A stretch of DNA of 64,000 bases from Prevotella communis (GTDB lineage Bacteria > Bacteroidota > Bacteroidia > Bacteroidales > Bacteroidaceae): assembly GCF_022024115.1 (NCBI RefSeq), contig NZ_CP091792.1:1426001-1490000 (forward strand). The letters are read 5' to 3'. The notes below the pieces were generated by a model. That model saw only the letters and a program-made list of their open reading frames with translations. It had not been told where the DNA came from and did not search any database. This document shows, one piece after another, positions 6,882 through 12,091 of the stretch. The position numbers and the translations under genes are program-made. Positions within the stretch are counted from its first letter, which is position 1. Each line of letters opens with the position of its first letter.

Positions 6882-7415
6882 TTAAGGATTGACGGGACCA
6901 CCGCCGTTGCCAGATTCGGAGCTAGAACTGCCGCCGCCGTTCTCCTCGGAGTTGCCAGGCTCAGGAGTGTCTTCGCCCGTCAGCTCGCTGTACAGCTGGG
7001 TGCTCAGCGTAGCGCCCTGTCGCATGGCGGAAGCCTTGTAGGCAGACTTCTTGCTCTGGTCGGCCAGGAAGGCGATGCCCAGGCGGGTGACGTTCTCAGA
7101 GGCGCTGAAGTCCTTCGCGTCGCTGACGCCCTTGGAGGTGAGGACAGGGTAGAGGGTTCCGATGCCGTCGAGCTTCACCTTGTAGCCGTCGGCCAGCATC
7201 TCCTGCATGCAGCTCTTCAGCTTGGTGATCACACCGATGACCACGTCCTCGGTATAGATACTGCCGTGCTTCATGATGTGCTCGGCCATGTCGGTGAGTC
7301 GCATTGTGCCGCGATAGATAATCTTACCGTAGGTCTTCTTCACCTGCTGGCGCTGCTCGCCCTTCTTGCCCACAGTCACCTTGCGTTCCACCTTCTTAAT
7401 TTCAATTGTTCCCAT
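6882..7415 (-). CDS. HU-related DNA-binding protein, copy 2
   Basis: This 177-aa HU-like protein has a core with IKKVERKVTVGKKGEQRQQ, MAEHIMKHGSIYTEDVVIGV and MLADGYKVKLDGIGTLYPVL. A Gly/Ser/Glu-rich tail again ends NGGGPVNP. The core resembles HU3 (shared HGSIYT-DVV-GV and KVKLDGIGT/KVKIDGLGT) more than HU1. It is transcribed leftward from a -7 box at 7549-7556 through a leader holding three 22-bp repeats. It is the founder-side gene of the GGTCATTT unit. Confidence 0.85.
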   Translation of the reverse strand: MGTIEIKKVERKVTVGKKGEQRQQVKKTYGKIIYRGTMRLTDMAEHIMKHGSIYTEDVVIGVITKLKSCMQEMLADGYKVKLDGIGTLYPVLTSKGVSDAKDFSASENVTRLGIAFLADQSKKSAYKASAMRQGATLSTQLYSELTGEDTPEPGNSEENGGGSSSSESGNGGGPVNP

Positions 7416-7468
7416 AGTTTTTAATTGTGAGGTTTAAGGTTTGAGATTTAAGATTTATTTGTGTCGTT

Positions 7469-7534
7469 TTGAGAGAAACGGCGTGTTGCTTTCAGCGAGC
7501 CGGCGTTTTGCTGTCAGCGATACGGCGTGTTGCT
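7469..7534. repeat. Three 22-bp tandem repeats in the HU2 leader
   Basis: Units at 7469-7490, 7491-7512 and 7513-7534 share the core CGGCGTnTTGCT on the plus strand. They lie inside the predicted HU2 5' UTR, between promoter and start codon. A translational or protein-binding control element is possible. Confidence 0.8.
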
Positions 7535-7548
7535 CATTTTTGACAATG

Positions 7549-7556
7549 CAAAGGTA
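7549..7556 (-). promoter_or_regulatory. HU2 promoter (-7 box)
   Basis: The minus-strand TACCTTTG is followed by CATTGTCA. No clear TTTG is seen at -33. Confidence 0.65.
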
Positions 7557-7622
7557 CTACATTTCCATTGCGGTCTACGAATACATATCCAAGATTATTT
7601 TGTCTATTTTTGTGTCTTGCGC

Positions 7623-7769
7623 GGTCATTTGGTCATTTGGTCATTTGTCAAAATCGAAAACTGATTGTCAAAATCCGCCACTATAATATAAATATTTATA
7701 TTTATATATAGTGAGCAATGACCGCGTTCCCGAAATTGATTTTGACCAAATGACCTTGACCAAATGACC
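7623..7769. repeat. Iteron-palindrome-iteron element 2 (GGTCATTT type)
   Basis: On the left are GGTCATTT at 7623, 7631 and 7639 and a related GTCAAAAT at 7647. In the centre is an imperfect AT palindrome at 7679-7713 (outer CACTAT/ATAGTG, inner perfect AATATAAATATTTATATT, with a 5-nt insertion). On the right are four inverted units: TTTTGACC 7740, AAATGACC 7748, TTGACC 7756 and AAATGACC 7762. The layout matches elements 1 and 3 with a different unit sequence. Confidence 0.85.
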
Positions 7770-7781
7770 ACAATATTTTTT

Positions 7782-7823
7782 CCCGTTCTACCACAAATAG
7801 AGCGGGATTTTTTTGTACCTTTG
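7782..7823 (+). promoter_or_regulatory. Terminator-promoter cassette, copy A
   Basis: The hairpin CCCGTTCT...AGAGCGGG with a T run (7807-7814) is followed at once by -7 TACCTTTG (7816-7823). The same hairpin, T run and spacing to the -7 box (34 nt) recur at 51346-51387. It drives 7863-8576. Confidence 0.8.
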
Positions 7824-7862
7824 CAGGTAAATTATTGGTTCTATTAAGGTAAAAAGGTAAAA

Positions 7863-8576
7863 ATGGACAAGGATAAGGAAATTCCGAAGGTATTGCAGAA
7901 CGAGGTGCAATACCAGGACCTCTTCTTTTATCAGAAGACAGAAGTGCTGTATGCGCTGACATTTCATTTTGCCAAGCGCTTCCTGCCTGCTAAGGCTGAC
8001 CGCACTGTAGATCAGATGATACAGGCGGCACGCTCGGGAAAGCAGAATATTATAGAGGGATTTGCCGATGGCATGACATCCACAGAGCTGCAGCTGAAAC
8101 TGCTGAATGTGGCACGCTCGTCGCTAAAGGAACTGCGCGCAGACTATGAAGACTACCTCTGCACGCGTCATCTTACCGTGTGGGGTAGTGGTAATCCCCG
8201 CTACGACACGCTGCTGAAGTTTTGCAGGCAGCATAATAAAGTGAGCGACTATGAACCCTATTTTGAACGGTGGGGCGACGAGGAGCAATGCAACGTGGCG
8301 CTGACCCTGCTGCACATGACAGACAAGATGATGAAGACCTATCTGAGTGGCCTTGATAAGCAGTTTGTCACTCAGGGTGGCATCAAGGAGCGTATGTATG
8401 CGGCCCGCACGGGCTACAGAAAGGGCATAGACGAAGACCTGCAGCGGCTGAGGGAAGAGAACAAGAGCCTGCGTCAGCAGGTGCCTATCCTGGAGCAGCG
8501 CATTGAGCAGCTTCTCAATGAGAAGCGCCATCTGGAGGTGCTACTGCGGCAGGAAAGGGAAAAGAGGAGAGGATAA
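7863..8576 (+). CDS. Four-helix-bundle (23S rRNA IVP-like) protein with coiled-coil tail
   Basis: The 237-aa protein shows the four-helix-bundle pattern related to the 23S rRNA intervening-sequence protein family. Visible segments include LFFYQKTEVLYALTFHF, VDQMIQAARSGKQNIIEGF and ARSSLKELRADYEDYLCTR. A long coiled coil follows (about residues 190-235, EDLQRLREENKSLRQQV). Families with this suffix domain are common in Bacteroidetes, and their function is unknown. It is the first cargo gene to the right of element 2 and has its own cassette promoter. Confidence 0.75.
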   Translation: MDKDKEIPKVLQNEVQYQDLFFYQKTEVLYALTFHFAKRFLPAKADRTVDQMIQAARSGKQNIIEGFADGMTSTELQLKLLNVARSSLKELRADYEDYLCTRHLTVWGSGNPRYDTLLKFCRQHNKVSDYEPYFERWGDEEQCNVALTLLHMTDKMMKTYLSGLDKQFVTQGGIKERMYAARTGYRKGIDEDLQRLREENKSLRQQVPILEQRIEQLLNEKRHLEVLLRQEREKRRG

Positions 8577-8580
8577 AGGA

Positions 8581-8711
8581 AACTAGTTCTAACTAGCTGA
8601 ACTAGTTTGAACTGGTGTGACTAGTTGGAACTGGTTTTTGCTAGTTTTGACTAGTTTTGACTAGTTTGACTAGTTTGACTAGTTTGACTAGTTTGACTAG
8701 TCTCAACTAGA
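8581..8711. repeat. ACTAGTTTGA-type array, about 13-14 units
   Basis: ACTAG, or a close variant, recurs every 9-10 bp from 8582 to 8706, for example at 8650, 8660, 8669, 8678, 8687 and 8696. This puts one CTAG per helical turn. The array ends 10 bp before the WYL gene start, an ideal place for an autoregulatory operator. Confidence 0.9.
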
Positions 8712-8721
8712 ATCAAATACT

Positions 8722-9603
8722 ATGTATCAAAGCAACACAATACGACAGTGCCTGTGGCTGATAACGACCATCAGGCAGAACGAGCGCCTCACGCTGAAGG
8801 CGCTGCAGGAGAAATGGACGGCCGACAAGATGGGCGACACGCTCTATCGCTCGTCGTTCAACCGCTATCGTGACAAAATCTTCGAGTTGTTTGGCCTGAT
8901 GATGGAGTGCGACGAGAAGTACCAGTATTATTTCTCGAACCCGGGCGAGCTGGCCGACCATTCGATTGAGAGTTGGCTGCTGTCGACGATGACGGTGAAC
9001 GTGGCACTGGCCGACAGTTCGACGGTGAAGGACCGCATCATTCTGGAGAGCGTGCCCGAGGGCGAGCAGTTCCTGCCGATGATAATCAAGGCCATCAGAC
9101 TGAACCGCCGCCTGCACATGCGCTACCAGCGCTTCGGCTGTGAGGTGAGCGAGAAGACGGTGGAGCCCTACGTGCTGAAGCTGTGGGGACGTCGCTGGTA
9201 TCTGCTGGTGTTTACGGGTCACCACATGGCTACCTACTCGCTGGACCGCATGCTGTCGGTAGAGATGACCGACGAGACCTTCGTGATGCCAGCCGACTTC
9301 TCGTCAGAGCAGTACTTCGGCGAATACTACGGTGTGCTGACCGACGAGACAACGCCGCTGACGCACGTGGTGGTGCGTGCCTACGGCAAGACGGCCAACT
9401 ACCTGCGCACGCTGCCACTTCACCACTCGCAGCGGGTGGCAGACACGACCGAGGCCTATACCGACTTTACGCTCGACGTCAGGCCCACGCCCGACTTCCT
9501 AGGCGAACTGCTGAAATACGACCATGGCGTGGAAGTGGTCGACCCGCCTGAACTTCGCCTTAAAATGTGTAAAATCATAAAAGAAATGCTTAATAGATAT
9601 TAA
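8722..9603 (+). CDS. WYL-domain transcriptional regulator
   Basis: The 293-aa protein has an N-terminal helical DNA-binding part (about residues 1-75). A WYL-type domain follows (about 120-200), seen as RRLHMRYQRFG, EPYVLKLWGRRWYLLVFT and YSLDRMLSVE. A WCX-like C-terminal part carries VVVRAYGKTANYLRTLPLHH. WYL regulators sense nucleotide ligands in several phage-defence and DNA-damage systems. Here it is preceded by the CTAG array and followed by the coiled-coil gene set. It probably controls its own unit (inference). Confidence 0.85.
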   Translation: MYQSNTIRQCLWLITTIRQNERLTLKALQEKWTADKMGDTLYRSSFNRYRDKIFELFGLMMECDEKYQYYFSNPGELADHSIESWLLSTMTVNVALADSSTVKDRIILESVPEGEQFLPMIIKAIRLNRRLHMRYQRFGCEVSEKTVEPYVLKLWGRRWYLLVFTGHHMATYSLDRMLSVEMTDETFVMPADFSSEQYFGEYYGVLTDETTPLTHVVVRAYGKTANYLRTLPLHHSQRVADTTEAYTDFTLDVRPTPDFLGELLKYDHGVEVVDPPELRLKMCKIIKEMLNRY

Positions 9604-9610
9604 ATCTCAA

Positions 9611-9653
9611 GAGGGTGTCCCCGGTTTCTGGGACACCCTCTGTTGTATATTTG
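9611..9653 (+). terminator. WYL terminator with adjoining promoter
   Basis: The stem GAGGGTGTCC/GGACACCCTC (9611-9640) is followed by -7 TATATTTG at 9646-9653, which drives the micro-ORF and coiled-coil genes. Confidence 0.75.
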
Positions 9654-9695
9654 CAATCCGAAATCAATATATGTCGAACTAAAAACATTAAGATT

Positions 9696-9785
9696 ATGGA
9701 TGCGATTTTTTGGATTTATATCATTGCGGTAGTGGTAATATTCACGGACTATAAATTCTTAGAAGAGAATGGACGTAAATTTTGA
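9696..9785 (+). CDS. 29-aa membrane micro-protein
   Basis: The frame starts MDAIFWIYIIAVVVIF and ends GRKF with TGA at 9783-9785. The first half is one hydrophobic helix, and the rest is polar. It starts about 36 nt after a promoter and overlaps the next gene by 17 nt, which suggests translational coupling. No family is recognised. Size and topology resemble phage holin-like or regulatory micro-proteins. Its reality rests on promoter spacing and overlap only. Confidence 0.5.
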   Translation: MDAIFWIYIIAVVVIFTDYKFLEENGRKF

Positions 9786-10275
9786 CGAACTGAGAGATTG
9801 GAGCGATGGCGCCAGGCGTGCGCTCGACAGGGAGCGCGAAAGAATGATGGAACAGATGAAAATGCTGGACGGACTGGCACGGGCCACGGAGGTGATTGGC
9901 GATATCCAGGCCGAGAACGAGCGGCTGCAGGCGGAGGTGGACGACCTGAACGAGCAGCTGGAGCAGCGGGATCAGGAGATAGAAGATCTGCGCCGTCAGC
10001 ACCAACAGGAGATAGACGACCTGCAACGGCAACTGCTGGAGGCGAGAAACCAGCATCTGGAGACGGAGCGACAGCACCTGGAGACGGAGGTGCGTGCGAA
10101 GCCTATGGAGATTCACAACCACTTCGAGGCGGGCAGCAGTTCGCAGGTGTTCAACGACCGGGTGAGCGGTAAGTTTGGCAAAGTGCAGAGCGACAGGAAT
10201 AAGAATAACAAGAAACGTAACGATATCAAAAAGAACAAGAAAAAATGGAAAAAGACAATCAGAAAAATGTTGTGA
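9769..10275 (+). CDS. Coiled-coil protein with FEAGSxxQVF tail motif
   Basis: The 168-aa product is mostly one coiled coil (about residues 15-115, heptads such as EIEDLRRQHQQEIDDLQRQ). A short motif follows, NHFEAGSSSQVFNDRVSGKF (about 122-141), and then a Lys-rich basic tail. The same motif, NNFEAGSNCQVFNGNIRG, opens the next protein. The gene overlaps that frame by 31 nt. No known family is recognised. The motif looks like a short beta hairpin or oligomerisation tag, and the basic tail may bind nucleic acid. Confidence 0.65.
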   Translation: MDVNFDELRDWSDGARRALDRERERMMEQMKMLDGLARATEVIGDIQAENERLQAEVDDLNEQLEQRDQEIEDLRRQHQQEIDDLQRQLLEARNQHLETERQHLETEVRAKPMEIHNHFEAGSSSQVFNDRVSGKFGKVQSDRNKNNKKRNDIKKNKKKWKKTIRKML

Positions 10276-10730
10276 ACAATTTTGAGGCGGGCTCAAACTG
10301 TCAGGTATTCAACGGCAATATCCGCGGCTGCGTGTTTGCCATGCCCGGTGCGACGGTCAACCAGCACGTACCGGAGACAAAGGCGCCAGACGCGCCTCAG
10401 GATGATGAGCAGCCCGATGTAGCGACGCTGGCGCGAGCCATTGAGAACTGTCAGGAGTATTTCTGGGGTAACAGTGCGTATGCGGTGGTGTACTGTGTAT
10501 GTCGTGACGACTTCCATAATAAAGACTTGACGCAAAGCGGCTTTGAACGGATGGTAGAGAAACTGCCTTACTCAAAGAAACGCGACTATCAATGTACGTC
10601 TGGCACAATTGCCAATGCCTTCTGCCACAATTCCCTGTTTAAAACTCACGTCAGTCGCTGGGAAATGCAAGGTGCTTCTGAACGCATTATCAGACTACTG
10701 AATCAACTTCGTAAGGAATTAGAGTTATAG
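10245..10730 (+). CDS. Unknown protein opening with the FEAGSxxQVF motif
   Basis: The 161-aa product starts MEKDNQKNVVNNFEAGSNCQ, with the motif shared with its upstream neighbour. After a Pro/Glu-rich linker comes a compact domain (about residues 60-160) with NCQEYFWGNSAYAVVYCVCRDDF and FERMVEKLPYSKKRDYQC. The ending SRWEMQGASERIIRLLNQLR looks helical. Similar tails occur in many Bacteroidetes accessory proteins. The function is unknown. The overlap with 9769-10275 suggests that the two proteins act together. Confidence 0.65.
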   Translation: MEKDNQKNVVNNFEAGSNCQVFNGNIRGCVFAMPGATVNQHVPETKAPDAPQDDEQPDVATLARAIENCQEYFWGNSAYAVVYCVCRDDFHNKDLTQSGFERMVEKLPYSKKRDYQCTSGTIANAFCHNSLFKTHVSRWEMQGASERIIRLLNQLRKELEL

Positions 10731-10760
10731 GAATAGTTTTATAGTTCTATAAATACCTCT

Positions 10761-10809
10761 ATGGGTGTCTAAAGCTTCTTTAGGCACCCATTTTTTGTGT
10801 GTACTTTTG
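10761..10809 (+). terminator. Terminator, then promoter of the OB-fold gene
   Basis: A 14-bp stem ATGGGTGTCTAAAG/CTTTAGGCACCCAT with six T (10761-10796) is followed by -7 TACTTTTG at 10802-10809. A leader of about 130 nt follows with a repeated AGTAATGGGTTTT stretch near 10855 and 10876. Confidence 0.75.
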
Positions 10810-10943
10810 CATCGTCGAACAACGACAAGGCGCTCTTTGACATATTGATACACAGTAATGGGTTTTAAAGACAGAGTAATGGGTTTTTAAAGACACAGTA
10901 ACATAATAACAAATTTATAATAACAGATTTTTAATAACAACAA

Positions 10944-11225
10944 ATGGAAACAAAGATTTTGAAAGTGGTACGCCAGGGCGAGGCCTTCAGCGTACAGTCA
11001 AGTAAACAGGAGTCGGGCGTTATCCAGAAGTGCACGATAGTGCTGAAGGAGCTGGGCGGCAAGTTTGAAAATGAGTATGTGTGCGCTATGCTGGGTAATC
11101 TGGCGGCGTGCAGGTTCTACGAGGGTGACATCGTCATCGCCACCCTCCGATTCTCTACACACGAATATCAGGGACAGACGTTCCAGGAAATACTGGCGAC
11201 AGACCTGATAAAGGTAAAAGGGTAA
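10944..11225 (+). CDS. Small protein resembling DUF3127-type OB-fold proteins
   Basis: The 93-aa product has the pattern CTIVLKELGGKFENEYVCAM, NLAACRFYEGDIVIATLRF and HEYQGQTFQEILATDLIKV. This resembles the DUF3127/ssDNA-binding-like OB fold (KKQEYVIET...VCFNLWG...EGDTV...YNGRWYTDV). If so, it may bind single-stranded DNA in the replication-like part of this unit. The assignment is by eye from pattern and length only. Confidence 0.5.
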   Translation: METKILKVVRQGEAFSVQSSKQESGVIQKCTIVLKELGGKFENEYVCAMLGNLAACRFYEGDIVIATLRFSTHEYQGQTFQEILATDLIKVKG

Positions 11226-11325
11226 AAAGGTAAAAACTTGAGTTGAAAGACGAGCGGAGAAGTATCCGGATGAAATGAGCTCAAACAATCTTCGCTTTTC
11301 CAAAGCTCGTAATTTTCAACAAACA

Positions 11326-11967
11326 ATGAAAACAGCAATCCAAATATTTACAAACGAAGTTTTCGGCGAGGTTCGCACTTGCCAAGTTAATAATGAAATT
11401 ATGTTCGTGGGCAAAGATGTGGCTCAGGCGCTGGGGTACAGCGACTCTAATAAAGCCATCCGCATTCACGTAGACGATGAGGACAAAGGGGGAGCCGTTT
11501 TGTCCACCCCCGGTGGAAATCAGAAAGTTATCTTTATCAACGAATCTGGTCTCTACTCCCTGATTCTTTCATCGAAACTTCCACAGGCGAAGGCCTTCAA
11601 GCGGTGGGTGACCTCAGAGGTACTCCCCTCTATTCGCAAGACAGGCCGCTACGAGTTGCCACAGCAGCTCCCTGCGCTGGCCCTGCTCAACGAGGATGCC
11701 GAGGACACGCTGACGGCGACGCAGGTGGCGAAGACCTTTAACATGACGGTCTTTGAGTTCAATGCCGTGCTTCGCGACATGGGCATCCAGTATCGACGCG
11801 GCGGGCGTTGGAACATCTCTGACGACCTTGCCGACCGCGACTTCGTGCGCCTGCGCACCCACGTCTCCTATTCATTGAAGGGCGAGAAGAAAATACGCAC
11901 CTATATGACGTGGACGATGCAGGGACTGCACTACCTTAATTCTAAACTGGGATACCCGAACTTCTAA
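11326..11967 (+). CDS. Bro-N (BRO family) phage-type protein
   Basis: ATG 11326 (MKTAIQIFTNEVFGEVRT) is preferred because a Bro-N domain begins right there. Typical residues are FVGKDVAQALGYSDSNKAI, VIFINESGLYSLILSSKLP and AKAFKRWVTSEVLPSIRKTG. The second half (about residues 120-213) looks like a KilA-C/antirepressor-type C-terminus with TATQVAKTFNMTVFEFNAVL. Such proteins are common in phages and bind DNA or act as antirepressors. It precedes the primase-like gene and points to a phage-derived unit. Confidence 0.85.
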   Translation: MKTAIQIFTNEVFGEVRTCQVNNEIMFVGKDVAQALGYSDSNKAIRIHVDDEDKGGAVLSTPGGNQKVIFINESGLYSLILSSKLPQAKAFKRWVTSEVLPSIRKTGRYELPQQLPALALLNEDAEDTLTATQVAKTFNMTVFEFNAVLRDMGIQYRRGGRWNISDDLADRDFVRLRTHVSYSLKGEKKIRTYMTWTMQGLHYLNSKLGYPNF

Positions 11968-11968
11968 G

Positions 11969-12084
11969 ACTCACCCCCAGCCCCTCTCTGCTCAGAGAGG
12001 GGAGTGAATAGATTTTCCAATTAATAACTAATATTACCCCAACTAACTACTCCTCCCCATTCAGGGGGAGGCAGGGAGGGGGTC
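11969..12084. repeat. Intergenic CCCCTCTC palindromic repeat
   Basis: The left half is ACCCCCAGCCCCTCTCTGCT with its complement AGAGAGGGGAG, and a related CCTCCCC...GGGGGAGG palindrome lies at the right. The left half equals the element inserted in frame at 12609-12650. Confidence 0.8.
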
Positions 12085-12091
12085 TTTTTAT

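Larger units (their letters stand above)
6603..6904. repeat. Long direct repeat, copy 2 (smalltalk region of module 2)
   Basis: The sister of 3856-4136 has the same orientation and the same gene parts, but seven heptamer units instead of four. The smalltalk coding difference seen is a silent change (Gly GGC to GGA). Confidence 0.9.

Noticed and set aside
8581..8711. CRISPR array at the CTAG repeats
   Set aside because: Units are 9-10 bp without unique spacers, and no cas genes are present.
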